Shown: positions 34,519-44,227, counted from the first letter of the stretch. The stretch: 64,000 nt of DNA from an uncultured Eubacterium sp. (GCA_910589665.1 CAJUTR010000007.1:1-64000), one strand, 5' to 3'. The notes: a model not told the origin generated them from the sequence alone. Numbers and translations are program-made.

Positions 34519-35343
34519 TTACTGATTCCGAATATCCTCTTCGAGTTCCCCTGCCAATACAAGCGTCTCTTCCAATGTATTCTGGATCTCATTGACATGT
34601 TCCAGATGCTCTCTAGCTACGTCATTGGCTTCCTTTATGGAAGTAATGATCGAATATAGATGATCGGTAATCGTATTCAGTGTAGCTTTGATCTCAGTTG
34701 CTGAATTGCCGCTGTCCTTTGCCAGCTCGCCCATCTGATCAGCGACAACAGCGAATCCCCGGCCGTTTTCGCCGCTTCGCGCCGCCTCGATCGAAGCGTT
34801 CAGAGCCAAAATATTAGAACGGGAGGCATTGCTGCTGATCTTATTCACTACTTCAACCGTATTGTGCACATCCCCCTCTACATTATTTGTCATATCACTC
34901 ATGTCCGCCATCAACTGAGACAGATTGGCAATCCCATCCACTACCGTTTTGATCGAGGAATGGATCATGTTCATCGAATCCTGGAACTTCACAGTGACGT
35001 CTGCCATCTGCTCTTTCTTTTCTACAGAATGCGTGCAGGTGATACATCCGACCACGCGATCCTCATCCTTGATCGGTACGAGGATTCCCTCAAACGCTTC
35101 CCCCATCACTTCCTTTGGAAGATAATTATGTTTTGCCCGCCCGGTACGGATCACATCGCGAAATGCGCCGCTCGGATCATGAAATGTGTCGCCTATGTGA
35201 AATTTGGGCGTAACATCTTCCGGAACGAAAAAACCCTGAATGATGCCATCGGCATCCATGACCGTAATATAAACATCATGCTCAAACAGCTGACTGATCA
35301 GCGGCACGAGATCAACGATCTTCTCAACTTGTTCATTTGACAT
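34519..35343 (-). CDS. Soluble methyl-accepting chemotaxis protein
   Basis: A 274-residue cytoplasmic chemoreceptor with no membrane segment. The first 115 residues form a small sensory domain (MDADGIIQGFFVPEDVTPKF, then EGILVPIKDEDRVVGCIT) of a PAS/GAF-like character. It is followed by a shortened MCP signalling helix with the hairpin tip RSNILALNASIEAARSGENG, which contacts CheA/CheW. It is far shorter than membrane MCPs. It sits between two genes for secreted carbohydrate-related proteins (gaps 24 and 29 bases), so it may respond to the products of their action. No other chemotaxis gene is in the window; the partner CheA must be elsewhere. Confidence 0.88.
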   Translation of the reverse strand: MSNEQVEKIVDLVPLISQLFEHDVYITVMDADGIIQGFFVPEDVTPKFHIGDTFHDPSGAFRDVIRTGRAKHNYLPKEVMGEAFEGILVPIKDEDRVVGCITCTHSVEKKEQMADVTVKFQDSMNMIHSSIKTVVDGIANLSQLMADMSDMTNNVEGDVHNTVEVVNKISSNASRSNILALNASIEAARSGENGRGFAVVADQMGELAKDSGNSATEIKATLNTITDHLYSIITSIKEANDVAREHLEHVNEIQNTLEETLVLAGELEEDIRNQ

Positions 35344-35372
35344 TAAAACACCTCCTGATTTTTCCTACTCTG

Positions 35373-38300
35373 TTATTTGAATTTTACTTTGTTGCCGCAT
35401 CCTCTCGCTCGCAGCAATTTTTTATAGGCTTTCCGTTTGTTCTTCGGCACTTTCATAACTGCTTTTTTATAAATACCCTGAAAAGCCCTGCTGCCGACTT
35501 TTTTTCCAGTAAGGTTTTTCGTCTTTACCGTTATTTTCGCCAATCTGTTACACTTATAAAACGCCTTTGCCCCGATTGACGCTATATTTTTTCCGATCGT
35601 AATTTTCTTAAGCTTCTTACAATTTTTAAAAGCATTCGCTGCGATTGCTGTTACCTTATAAGTAATGCCGTTGATCCTGACCGTATTAGGAATGGAAACG
35701 GAAGTAACATTTCGTTTGACCGGTTTCGTATAAGTCACGGTTCCCCCGCTCATGCCAGCTTTACTTACCGTATAGACCGCTTTTTTGTCAAAAATCCGAG
35801 TCCCTTTCGCCGGAACATTGTCCGTCGGTAACGGCGGATCTGTCGGCGCTGCCGACGGATTTAATGTCGGCGGATCTAGCGGTTTTGGTGTCGGCACATC
35901 TATCGGAATGATCGTCGCTGCTGGCGCATCCGTGGGTTTTCCTGATGGAGCATCTGTCGGTGTTTGTGTTGGCGGATCTGTCGGCGCCATTGTTGATGCA
36001 GACGGCGGCGTTTGCGTCGGTTCATCTTCCGGATCGTGCGTTGGCGCCAATGTCGGATGCGCTGTCGGATCGGATGGCGTTGGAATCGATGTCGGTACGA
36101 TGACCGGTGTCGGCTCTGGCACCGGCGTCACGAATGGCGTTGGCGCTGGTAAGAGCTCTTTCTTCCCGATCACATAAGAAGAACAATGTGAGATTTCAAA
36201 CTGAGCAATGCCTCCTGAAACTTTCACAACCGTATCTTCACATAATTCCAGTTTCCCAGTATCTTTATTATAATAATAAAGCTCGTATGTACCATCAGCG
36301 AATTTTTCGCCTACTTTTACTGAAACAGCAGCTCTTCCTGGCAGCGTTCCGCTATGAAAGAAATCTATGACCGTATACGGATCCAATCCCTCTCTCTCGA
36401 TCGCCGCCTGTTCTACACTCGAAGTCTCCGAATCGATCGCAGCTCCAAGATCCACGGCAATGTCGGAATCACTGATGTTTTCTCCCTCAAATTTCCATTG
36501 ATACAAAAGGTCTCCATATTCATCATCAAACACATACGAAATGCTTTTCTCCGTACGTATGATGTGGCTGTAAATAACCTTTTGCTTATCTGCCTCTACC
36601 TTTGGCTCGGAATCACCATAATAGATCAGATCCGTTACAGGTGTTTCTACTCCCGGCACCTCTGATTTCTCCAATTCCTCCAAAATCGAATCAATATCAC
36701 AACTCTCCATCTTATTATCTGTCACGACTGCTTTTTGGATCGTGAGATCAAACGAAGCCACATAACCGCCGTCCAAAGAACGAGCAATGATCTTCGTCGT
36801 TCCCTCCTTTATCCCGCGCACAACAAGGATCCCATCGGTCGTGATCGGAGATACCCCTGCGATCTCCTGATCCTCTACCATCCAGACGACACCCTGTTCC
36901 GACGCATCCGCGGGATCAAATATTGGTCGGAAATTCTTGATCTTTCCTTCTGGTACTGTCAGGTCATCTCCCAGTTCAATCCCCTGAACAGGCGTAATAT
37001 CCGGATCAGCCTCGTATTCTTCTGTTTCCTCTGCGATCCTAGCAGCCAATCTTCCCATCGCATGTAAGAAATTGCTTTGTACGTTTATGAGAATTCCCTC
37101 TGTTACAGTAGTCAGCTTTTGATAAAAACTATAATTTTCCTTTTCGGTTATAACCGAAGTAACAACACCTTTTTCGACCAGTTTGTGCATCAGTTCCTTC
37201 ATATTTTCCAATTCATGCGTGTTGTCATCTTTATAGGTGGCATCCGTTACGAGAAACGCAAATTTTGCGGCCGCACTATTAAATGTCATAACATCCGGTT
37301 CGATCAAATTAGCCAGCGCATCCACCGCAGATTCCGGACTATCGCCGCCACCCGTAGCTCCGAGCTTATCGATTTCTGCTTTCAGCGCCTCGACATCCTC
37401 ATTTTCAAACCATATGGATAACGCCGGGGAATAATGCAGTATCGTTGTATCTTTACCGTCCATGTCAATATCTTTATAATCGATCAGCGAGATACGGAGT
37501 CTCGCATTGGTCGCCGCGATTTCATCGACAAACTTCGTCAATCCATCCCGTACGCTGTCTATGATACTCTGCATAGATCCTGTCGTGTCAACGATCAGTG
37601 CCACATTGATGTATTTACCGGTCAGATCCATACCCTTCAGGGAAGCATAACCAAAGTCCTCTGGAGCTTTTCTCGCTCCAGTTATTTCATAAGAACCACT
37701 CTGATTTCCATATACCTGCGTTTGGATCACATATGTTTTGCCTGCCTTTAAATCAGCAGAAACAATAAAATTGTGTTCATCATATCCATCGTCGTCGTAA
37801 GCCACTGATTTGCCATATTCATCAAACATCCAAATCAGGGCGTCTGTATCACCTGACGAATAAAAGTAATAAATACCGTCATTTTCCGGCCGGAAGCGAA
37901 AACTTCCATTCTTTGGTTTCGAGGACAGATAAGAAACCTGCGTTGTCTTATCAAGTTCCAACTCCCCACAATCTTCAAATAATTCATCAAAACGTCCCTT
38001 TACCGGTACGTTTATACTCTTTTCGATCGAGCCGCCTACTACATAAAGCGTATTAGCCGTACCGCCTTCGACCCAGGGACTGTTATAACTCTGATTGTGG
38101 CTCGCCTTTACTTTTCCATCTGTCACCGCTTGATTCAGGTTAGCCGTATACTGCGTTCCATCGTCATATGTAATCGTCACGTTGTATAGCATTTTTATTT
38201 TCGTCAGATCAAACCGATAATACTTTTGCTTCTTCCCGTACAAGGTCAAAGAACCGTCCACACCCATTTCCAGGGCAGCATCCACGCTAGTGGGCGTCAC

Positions 38301-38813
38301 GGTAATATCTGTTATCCGGGGCGCGGTATCATCTGCGTTGATCCCCTCTGGTTTATTTACGAGAACGATGTCCATCACTTCTTTCCCTGAGGCGTCAAGA
38401 ACCTTCAGTTCATCCTGTATCCCGACATTCCCGTGAACGATCACACCAGCCCCCGCCGCCATCCGTTCCAGTTTATTTCCCTCGCACGATTTTATGGTAT
38501 AGTCTTTTCCTGCCCGGAGTACCTCCCCGTTTCCATCCAAAGCCCTTAAACTGACCACGGAATCTCCTTCTTCCAAAGAAATTCCCGTTCTTTCCTGTAA
38601 TACTGGGATTGTCGTATCGTTCTCCTGTCCTAACGACTCCTCGCTCTCAGCTGCGTTCAGCTCCAGGACGGCAATCGATGCGTCACCCGGTTCCTCGGCT
38701 GATCTCCGGCTGGCCTCCCGTACCTTTGCACCGGCCTCAGCAACTGGCATACACAGGGTCAGCGCCATAGACAGCGATAAGGCAAATGATAAAAATTTCT
38801 TAACTCTCCTCAT
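35373..38813 (-). CDS. Giant secreted von Willebrand factor A protein with leucine-rich C-terminus
   Basis: A 1146-residue exported protein (signal peptide MRRVKKFLSFALSLSMALTL). Residues about 170-395 are beta-rich, including a region typical of secreted bacterial PPC-type domains (FRFRPENDGIYYFYSSGDTD). A vWA domain begins near residue 400 with the metal-ion site VALIVDTTGSMQS. A Big-type Ig segment follows, then a long Thr/Pro-rich linker (about 880-1010), and a BspA-like leucine-rich C-terminus (AIAANAFKNCKKLKKITIG) with a basic tail. It is probably an adhesin or substrate-binding surface protein. It is the first gene of the operon, with promoter at 38877-38905, and its product shares the C-terminal module with the GH43 encoded two genes downstream. 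Confidence 0.82.
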   Translation of the reverse strand: MRRVKKFLSFALSLSMALTLCMPVAEAGAKVREASRRSAEEPGDASIAVLELNAAESEESLGQENDTTIPVLQERTGISLEEGDSVVSLRALDGNGEVLRAGKDYTIKSCEGNKLERMAAGAGVIVHGNVGIQDELKVLDASGKEVMDIVLVNKPEGINADDTAPRITDITVTPTSVDAALEMGVDGSLTLYGKKQKYYRFDLTKIKMLYNVTITYDDGTQYTANLNQAVTDGKVKASHNQSYNSPWVEGGTANTLYVVGGSIEKSINVPVKGRFDELFEDCGELELDKTTQVSYLSSKPKNGSFRFRPENDGIYYFYSSGDTDALIWMFDEYGKSVAYDDDGYDEHNFIVSADLKAGKTYVIQTQVYGNQSGSYEITGARKAPEDFGYASLKGMDLTGKYINVALIVDTTGSMQSIIDSVRDGLTKFVDEIAATNARLRISLIDYKDIDMDGKDTTILHYSPALSIWFENEDVEALKAEIDKLGATGGGDSPESAVDALANLIEPDVMTFNSAAAKFAFLVTDATYKDDNTHELENMKELMHKLVEKGVVTSVITEKENYSFYQKLTTVTEGILINVQSNFLHAMGRLAARIAEETEEYEADPDITPVQGIELGDDLTVPEGKIKNFRPIFDPADASEQGVVWMVEDQEIAGVSPITTDGILVVRGIKEGTTKIIARSLDGGYVASFDLTIQKAVVTDNKMESCDIDSILEELEKSEVPGVETPVTDLIYYGDSEPKVEADKQKVIYSHIIRTEKSISYVFDDEYGDLLYQWKFEGENISDSDIAVDLGAAIDSETSSVEQAAIEREGLDPYTVIDFFHSGTLPGRAAVSVKVGEKFADGTYELYYYNKDTGKLELCEDTVVKVSGGIAQFEISHCSSYVIGKKELLPAPTPFVTPVPEPTPVIVPTSIPTPSDPTAHPTLAPTHDPEDEPTQTPPSASTMAPTDPPTQTPTDAPSGKPTDAPAATIIPIDVPTPKPLDPPTLNPSAAPTDPPLPTDNVPAKGTRIFDKKAVYTVSKAGMSGGTVTYTKPVKRNVTSVSIPNTVRINGITYKVTAIAANAFKNCKKLKKITIGKNIASIGAKAFYKCNRLAKITVKTKNLTGKKVGSRAFQGIYKKAVMKVPKNKRKAYKKLLRARGCGNKVKFK

Positions 38814-38876
38814 ACTTTCACCTGAACCTTTCTAACGAAACAAAACGGCTTCTTTCTCTGAAATATATTACTACTC

Positions 38877-38905
38877 ATTTTATCATATCTTTTACCCTAA
38901 AGCAA
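38877..38905 (-). promoter_or_regulatory. Promoter for the vWA operon
   Basis: TTGCTT (38900-38905) and TAAAAT (38877-38882) on the minus strand with a 17-base spacer, about 64 bases before the vWA start. It faces away from the promoter at 38917-38945. Confidence 0.65.
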
Positions 38906-38916
38906 CAAGTTTCGTC

Positions 38917-38945
38917 TTGTGTCTGACTCCTTTTTTTGTTATACT
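38917..38945 (+). promoter_or_regulatory. Promoter for the AP2-domain gene
   Basis: TTGTGT (38917-38922), a 17-base spacer and TATACT (38940-38945), about 80 bases before the ATG at 39027. It is back to back with the vWA promoter, only 11 bases apart. Confidence 0.65.
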
Positions 38946-39026
38946 TCATACAGGACTACGAGTCCGGGTTTGTGCACGCACGAACTTATATATTGCGTAT
39001 TGATCATGCGCGAATGGAGGAAAAGA

Positions 39027-39851
39027 ATGAAACAAGGGGTTTATGCCGCCGTCAAAAAAAATGGAACCCTGTATTACCGCAGTTCCATCACATTTCAAAA
39101 CAAACATATCAGCCTGGGCAGCTATCCGACTGAAGATGATGCCGCGCGCGCTTACACACAGGCAGACACCATTCTTCACGACCCCGCTTATTCACTTGAC
39201 TCCTATCTCTCGTTCCCTGACAAAAATAGAAACAACGAGCAAAACTCTCCGGTGCTCCCTTTTCCCAAATGGGTTACGCTCATCAATTTCCGCGACAACG
39301 GCATTTACATCAAAACTCCGATCTATTTGCGGAAAAACTATTTTCACTATTATTTTTCCCCTGACGACTACTATACGTTTGACATTGACGACTTATTTTA
39401 CTATTCTACCCATTCGATCATACGCCGCGGCGGGCATCTGTTCGTCAGCGATTACGGCATGCAGATCAATATTTTATCGAGATATGGGATTAAAAACTAC
39501 GGCGTCGCAGGACGGGATTTTTTATTTGTAAATGGGGACAAACGGGACTTCCGCTACGAGAACATCGAAATCATCAACCGCTATCACGGGGTGTTTTGCA
39601 AACAGCACAAGGGCAAAACGATCTATGAGGCCAGGATCCACTTGCGGGGCGAGTTCATCGTCGGACGTTACGCCACTGAAATCGAAGCGGCTGTCGCCTA
39701 TAACAAAGCAGCCTCCGCCTTGATCCGGAAAGGGTATGACAAGCGGTTTCCGGTGAATTATCTGGAAGAACTATCCAGCGAAGAATATAAATCCTGTTTT
39801 AAGCAGATCCAGATTTCCAAAAAGATCCAGGCACTCCGTCCAAGGGAATAA
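39027..39851 (+). CDS. Double AP2-like domain protein, homing-endonuclease-like origin
   Basis: A 274-residue protein with two AP2/ERF-like three-strand domains. The first is at about residues 1-50 (GVYAAVKKNGTLYYRSSITF, then ISLGSYPTEDDAARAY) and the second at about 190-240 (YHGVFCKQHKGKTIYEARIH, then GRYATEIEAAVAYNKAA). Between them is a YxIx-type region ending RDFLFVNGDKRDFRYENIEI. That resembles HNH homing endonucleases (in which an AP2 domain often follows the HNH) but lacks the His/Asn catalytic residues. It may be a stand-alone DNA-binding protein derived from such an element. The start is ATG 39027 behind GGAGG, though the open frame continues upstream. Its own divergent promoter fits a monocistronic gene. 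Confidence 0.75.
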   Translation: MKQGVYAAVKKNGTLYYRSSITFQNKHISLGSYPTEDDAARAYTQADTILHDPAYSLDSYLSFPDKNRNNEQNSPVLPFPKWVTLINFRDNGIYIKTPIYLRKNYFHYYFSPDDYYTFDIDDLFYYSTHSIIRRGGHLFVSDYGMQINILSRYGIKNYGVAGRDFLFVNGDKRDFRYENIEIINRYHGVFCKQHKGKTIYEARIHLRGEFIVGRYATEIEAAVAYNKAASALIRKGYDKRFPVNYLEELSSEEYKSCFKQIQISKKIQALRPRE

Positions 39852-39858
39852 GAGCACA

Positions 39859-39883
39859 AAGGCGCCCTAAAGAAGGGCGCCTT
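39859..39883. terminator. Hairpin at the convergent AP2 / small membrane gene junction
   Basis: A 9-bp GC-rich stem (39859-39867 with 39875-39883) has a 7-base loop. It covers the stop codon of the minus-strand gene and lies 8 bases past the AP2 stop. There is no strong U-tract on either side. Confidence 0.55.
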
Positions 39884-40205
39884 GGAAATACAAGATCAAA
39901 TATAAGATGATTATGATACCGTTTAATACGGACCCGACAGCCGGACATGTCATATAGATATCTTCTTTTTTATAACATCGCAGGGACAATACAAAACCAA
40001 CTACGGATAACGCTAAATTCACGATCCCCAAATACCCGTACTGGATCCCGCCCCGGCCCTTTTCCATACTGGAACAGATGAACAGCGCTATGATAAAGAT
40101 AAGCGATAAGACGGCGATCAGCATCGAAACGATGCCGATGAATAGATGTTTCTTGTCCGTAAACTGTATTTTTCTCCTCTTTCCAATCCGTATTTTTATA
40201 CTCAT
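39867..40205 (-). CDS. Small membrane protein, DUF6142-like
   Basis: A 112-residue protein with a basic N-terminus (SIKIRIGKRRKIQFTDKKH) and three hydrophobic segments (LFIGIVSMLIAVLSLIFIIA, LGIVNLALSVVGFVLSL, VLNGIIIILYLILYF). The pattern of short N-terminal cytoplasmic segment and three helices resembles a conserved Lachnospiraceae family that I recall as DUF6142; this is a memory match only. The ATGA overlap with the VanZ-like gene shows translational coupling. Its function is unknown. Confidence 0.7.
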   Translation of the reverse strand: MSIKIRIGKRRKIQFTDKKHLFIGIVSMLIAVLSLIFIIALFICSSMEKGRGGIQYGYLGIVNLALSVVGFVLSLRCYKKEDIYMTCPAVGSVLNGIIIILYLILYFQGALL

Positions 40206-40693
40206 TTTCTTTCCCTTTCCTTACGAGTTCTCTTTTTGCGGTACCATGTGAGCATACAGCGGCACATGCTGTAACACACGCAGCCGAGCGCTACGCCTAC
40301 CGTATTTAGGATCAGATCGTCCACATCAAAACAACCTACTTTGGATACAAGCTGGGCCGTCTCCACCGTCAGGCTGAATAAAAAGCCGAATCCCGTGATC
40401 TTCAAAAAGTTTAAAAATGGACCCAGTTTCCTCTTTTCCAATCCCGGGATGAAAAATCCAAAGGGCATGAAAACGACGATGTTTCCCACTATATTGATCA
40501 TAAACGCCTCCTCCCCCAGAATATCCCGGTATTTAATAAACCGGGATATCTCGCGGAACGGAGTGAAATTATACTGGTAGTTCAGAAATTGTGTCGTACG
40601 TCCATATTCTTCACTGAAAAACAGGAAATAAATAAGCAAGATCATATAACCGACAAAAGCAAGTGCCAGCATATTGCGAATTAGCTTTTTCAC
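40202..40693 (-). CDS. VanZ-family membrane protein
   Basis: A 163-residue membrane protein with four hydrophobic segments and the VanZ signature (FMINIVGNIVVFMPFGFFIP, then GFLFSLTVETAQLVSKVGCF, then DVDDLILNTVGVALG). VanZ-like proteins are linked to teicoplanin tolerance in enterococci but are widespread and mostly uncharacterised. It starts at GTG 40693 with a GGGGGG element 8 bases upstream. It overlaps the small membrane gene downstream by 4 bases and follows pheT by 23 bases. Confidence 0.88.
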   Translation of the reverse strand: MKKLIRNMLALAFVGYMILLIYFLFFSEEYGRTTQFLNYQYNFTPFREISRFIKYRDILGEEAFMINIVGNIVVFMPFGFFIPGLEKRKLGPFLNFLKITGFGFLFSLTVETAQLVSKVGCFDVDDLILNTVGVALGCVCYSMCRCMLTWYRKKRTRKERERK

Positions 40694-40716
40694 AGTAAAA
40701 ACCCCCCGTTCGCCTT

Positions 40717-43158
40717 TTATGCTTTTCGAATTGCCACTCCTAATACTTCCATTTTCTTCAGTATTTTATCCATGACCTCGGTTACGTCCTTGTCCTCCAG
40801 CGTGCGGTCTGCCGCGCGGAAACGGATCGAGTAAGCCAGCGATTTCTCATCCTGTCCGAGCTGTTCACCCTCGTACACATCGAACAACTGGTAACTTTCC
40901 AGCAAACTTCCGCCATTTTTCCGGATCACTTCCTCCACGCTTCCGGCGAGGACATCCTTTTTCATCACAAGGGAAATATCCCTCGTAACGGCCGGGAATT
41001 TTGCCACTCCTTTATATTTGACGTCAAAATCAGAATGTCCAGCAAGCCGTTCCACATCGAGTACGGCAACGTACGCTTTCGTTCCGATCCCATATCCGTC
41101 GAGCACATCCGGATGTACCTCACCGAGAAAGCCGATCGTTTCGGTGCCGACAGCCACATCGGCTTTGCGCCCCGGATGGAGATACGGGCGATCGGCATCT
41201 GGCGTAAACGAAATGCCGCGCCGGATCCCCAGCTTATCCAAAATGCCCTCAACGACGCCTTTCATATCAAAGAAATCACCCGCCCCGTACATACCGAGCG
41301 TCAGCTGCATCCTCTCGTCAGGCAGTTCTTCTAATGGCAGGGATTTCGGCAGATAAATATTCGCCAGTTCATACAGCCGCACATCTTTATTCCGTCTGTT
41401 ATAGTTCGTGGAAAGCGACGTGAGCATACCATTTAGCGGCGTCGTCCGCATGATACTATAATCCTCTCCCAACGGGTTCGAGATCACGATCGTCTTTCTC
41501 AGATCGCTCTCTTCCGGTATCAGAAGTTTATCAAACACTTTCGGACTTTCGAACGAATAACTCATCCCCTCGCTAAACCCTGCCTGCTCCACGACATTTC
41601 TTGCAATATTTTCTATCACCGTCTGATCGGACAATTTCCCCATCGTCGCCTCTCCACTCGGAAGCGTGGCCGGAATCTTATCATAACCGAAAAAGCGCGC
41701 GACCTCCTCCGCCAGGTCCGCCAGACAGTGTACATCCTGTCTCCATGTCGGCACATGGACGATCCGTTCCCCGCGGTCTACGCCGAGTCCGACCATCTCA
41801 AAATAAGAAATCATCTCCTCTTCGCCGATCTCGGTGCCAAGAAGATCGTTGATGCGTTCCGGATCATATGCTACAGTCTCTTCCTGCCTTTCGTTCGGAT
41901 AGACGTCCACACATCCGCCGACTACCGTTCCGGCGCCGAGCTCTTCAATCAACTGGCAGGCACGGTTCATCGCCTCACGCGTTGTGTTTGGGTCAAGTCC
42001 TTTTTCAAATTTAGCCTGGGCATCGGTACGCATCCCCAGTTTCTTACCAGAAAGCCGGATATTCGTGCCATCAAAACAAGCCGCCTCAAAAAGCATCGTC
42101 TTGACGTCATCCGTAATTTTTGAATTTTCTCCCCCCATAATGCCGGCAATGCCGACCGCTTTCTCGCCGTCACAGATCATAAGGATCGAATCGTCCAGTT
42201 CCCTTTCCTGCCCGTCGAGTGTCGTAAACGTCTCGCCCGCTTTCGCGTTGCGCACGACGATCTTTCGTCCGGCGATCGTATCAAGGTCGTATGCGTGCAT
42301 CGGCTGAGAATACTCTTCCATCACGTAATTTGTGATATCCACGATATTATTGATCGGGCGTATCCCACAGGCCGCCAGCCGCCGCTGCATCCACTCCGGC
42401 GACGGTGCAAGGCGGATATCCTTTACGACACGCGCCACATAACGGGAACAAAGTTCCTTATTTTCTATGTCAACGGAAATATAATCCTCTGTCTTTTCAT
42501 CGTTTCCTACTTCCGTCACGACCGGCGGGCAGAACGGCTTGCGAAACGTCGCTGCCGCCTCTCTCGCGATGCCGATCACGCCGAAGCAGTCCACGCGGTT
42601 TGACGTAACCTCATATTCAAAATTCGCGTCCCGCAGACCGAGCAGCGCGATCGCGTCACTTCCGACCGGCGCCTCTTTATATTCGGGGTTGTCGCTCAAA
42701 ATATAGATACCGTCTTCCGGCGCGTCGGGGTAAAAGTCCCTCGACGATCCCAGTTCCTCGACGGAACACATCATGCCAAACGATTCTACACCGCGCAGTT
42801 TCCCCTTCTTGATCTTAATACCGCCCGGCGTCTTTGTACCGTCATGGCCGCCAGCCACACGTCCTCCCTCGAGAACGACTGGGACTTTCTGCCCCTCCTT
42901 TACATTTGACGCCCCGGTCACGATCTGCACCGTATTCCCTTCGCTGTCGACCGCCACCTGGCACACGACGAGCTTATCCGCATCGGGATGTTTTTTTATT
43001 TCCTCTATTTTTCCCACAACGATCTTTTCCAGATCCGCATCTAATTTTTCAAATCCTTCCACTTTTGTGCCGGAAAGGGTCATCGCGTCCATATACTCCT
43101 TCTCCGTGCAGTCCAGTTCTGGAACATATGCTTTAATCCATGATAATGGTGTATTCAT
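40717..43158 (-). CDS. pheT: Phenylalanyl-tRNA synthetase beta subunit
   Basis: An 813-residue beta subunit of the heterotetrameric PheRS. The N-terminal tRNA-binding (EMAP-like) domain is KHPDADKLVVCQVAVDSEGN, then VQIVTGASNV. The central B3/B4 editing and core regions follow, and the C-terminal anticodon-binding ferredoxin fold contains FPAVTRDISLVMKKDVLAGS. The start is ATG 43158 behind AGGAGGG, not the earlier in-frame ATG. It is 10 bases after pheS. Confidence 0.97.
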   Translation of the reverse strand: MNTPLSWIKAYVPELDCTEKEYMDAMTLSGTKVEGFEKLDADLEKIVVGKIEEIKKHPDADKLVVCQVAVDSEGNTVQIVTGASNVKEGQKVPVVLEGGRVAGGHDGTKTPGGIKIKKGKLRGVESFGMMCSVEELGSSRDFYPDAPEDGIYILSDNPEYKEAPVGSDAIALLGLRDANFEYEVTSNRVDCFGVIGIAREAAATFRKPFCPPVVTEVGNDEKTEDYISVDIENKELCSRYVARVVKDIRLAPSPEWMQRRLAACGIRPINNIVDITNYVMEEYSQPMHAYDLDTIAGRKIVVRNAKAGETFTTLDGQERELDDSILMICDGEKAVGIAGIMGGENSKITDDVKTMLFEAACFDGTNIRLSGKKLGMRTDAQAKFEKGLDPNTTREAMNRACQLIEELGAGTVVGGCVDVYPNERQEETVAYDPERINDLLGTEIGEEEMISYFEMVGLGVDRGERIVHVPTWRQDVHCLADLAEEVARFFGYDKIPATLPSGEATMGKLSDQTVIENIARNVVEQAGFSEGMSYSFESPKVFDKLLIPEESDLRKTIVISNPLGEDYSIMRTTPLNGMLTSLSTNYNRRNKDVRLYELANIYLPKSLPLEELPDERMQLTLGMYGAGDFFDMKGVVEGILDKLGIRRGISFTPDADRPYLHPGRKADVAVGTETIGFLGEVHPDVLDGYGIGTKAYVAVLDVERLAGHSDFDVKYKGVAKFPAVTRDISLVMKKDVLAGSVEEVIRKNGGSLLESYQLFDVYEGEQLGQDEKSLAYSIRFRAADRTLEDKDVTEVMDKILKKMEVLGVAIRKA

Positions 43159-43168
43159 TGTTTCCCTC

Positions 43169-44200
43169 CTAAAATTGTTCCAAAAAGCGTTTATCATTTT
43201 CATAAAGAAGTCTCATGTCGTCGATTTCATATTTCAAAAGAGCGATACGCTCCAATCCGACACCAAACGCAAATCCTGTATACTCCTGCGGATCGATCTT
43301 ACTCATTTCCAATACATGGGGATGTACCATACCGCATCCGAGTATCTCGATCCAGCCCTCACCTTTACAGAACCGGCATCCTTTTCCGCCGCACTTAAAA
43401 CACGTCACATCCATCTCAGCGCTCGGCTCCGTAAATGGGAAATGATGGGGACGGAATTTCACCTTTGTTTCCTCGCCGAATAACTCCCTCGCAAATTCTG
43501 CCAGCGTTCCCTTTAGATCCGCAAAAGTGATATGCTTGTCGATGACAAGTCCCTCGATTTGATGGAACGAAGGCGAATGGGTCGCATCGACCTCATCCGA
43601 ACGGAATACCCGGCCGGGCGCGATCATCCGGATCGGCAGTTTCCCTTCTTCCATCACACGAACCTGTACGGAAGATGTCTGCGTGCGGAGCAGGAATTTG
43701 TCATTGATATAAAACGTATCCTGTTCATCCTTTGCCGGATGGTTCGCCGGAATGTTCAATGCTTCGAAGTTATAATAATCATATTCTACTTCTGGCCCTT
43801 CCACAACCTCATAGCCCATACCGATAAATATTTTTTCAACCTCTTCCAGAGCGATCGTATTCGGGTGGCGGTGCCCCATATCAGGTTTCCGGCCTGGAAG
43901 CGTAACGTCTATGACTTCCGCCTTCATTTTTTCCTCGCGGAGTGCCTTCGCAAATGCCGCTTTTTTCGCCTCCAGCCTCGTCTCAATATCCTTTCTCGCA
44001 TCATTGACAAGCTGTCCGACTTTTGGCCGGTCTTCCGGCGCCACATCCTTCATGGCTTTGAGTACACTCGTTAATTCGCCCTTCTTTCCCAGGAAAGCCA
44101 CCCGGATGTCGTTAAGTTTTTCAAGTCCCTGGGTCTGCTCGATCTGAGACAGGGCATCCTGCATGATTTTTTCAAGTTTTTCTTTCATTTCCTTCCTCAT
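43169..44200 (-). CDS. pheS: Phenylalanyl-tRNA synthetase alpha subunit
   Basis: A 343-residue catalytic alpha subunit. It has an N-terminal coiled coil, class II motifs 1-3 (PGRVFRSDEVDATHSPSFHQ as motif 2, FAFGVGLERIALLKYEIDD as motif 3) and the Phe-pocket Ala-type region. A CxxC pair (FKCGGKGCRFCKGEGW) forms a zinc-ribbon-like insertion seen in some bacterial PheS. Two ATGs 12 bases apart (44200 and 44188) are both in reach of a ribosome site, and either could be used. A promoter lies at 44283-44311, with no T-box motif between. Confidence 0.96.
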   Translation of the reverse strand: MRKEMKEKLEKIMQDALSQIEQTQGLEKLNDIRVAFLGKKGELTSVLKAMKDVAPEDRPKVGQLVNDARKDIETRLEAKKAAFAKALREEKMKAEVIDVTLPGRKPDMGHRHPNTIALEEVEKIFIGMGYEVVEGPEVEYDYYNFEALNIPANHPAKDEQDTFYINDKFLLRTQTSSVQVRVMEEGKLPIRMIAPGRVFRSDEVDATHSPSFHQIEGLVIDKHITFADLKGTLAEFARELFGEETKVKFRPHHFPFTEPSAEMDVTCFKCGGKGCRFCKGEGWIEILGCGMVHPHVLEMSKIDPQEYTGFAFGVGLERIALLKYEIDDMRLLYENDKRFLEQF

Positions 44201-44206
44201 TTCTTC

Positions 44207-44227
44207 CCCAAAGAATTTCTCTTTGGG
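44207..44227 (-). promoter_or_regulatory. Hairpin beside the pheS ribosome binding site
   Basis: An 8-bp perfect stem (44207-44214 with 44220-44227) in the pheS leader ends just before or within the GGGGAAG ribosome site of the upstream ATG. It could hide that site when folded. Confidence 0.4.
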
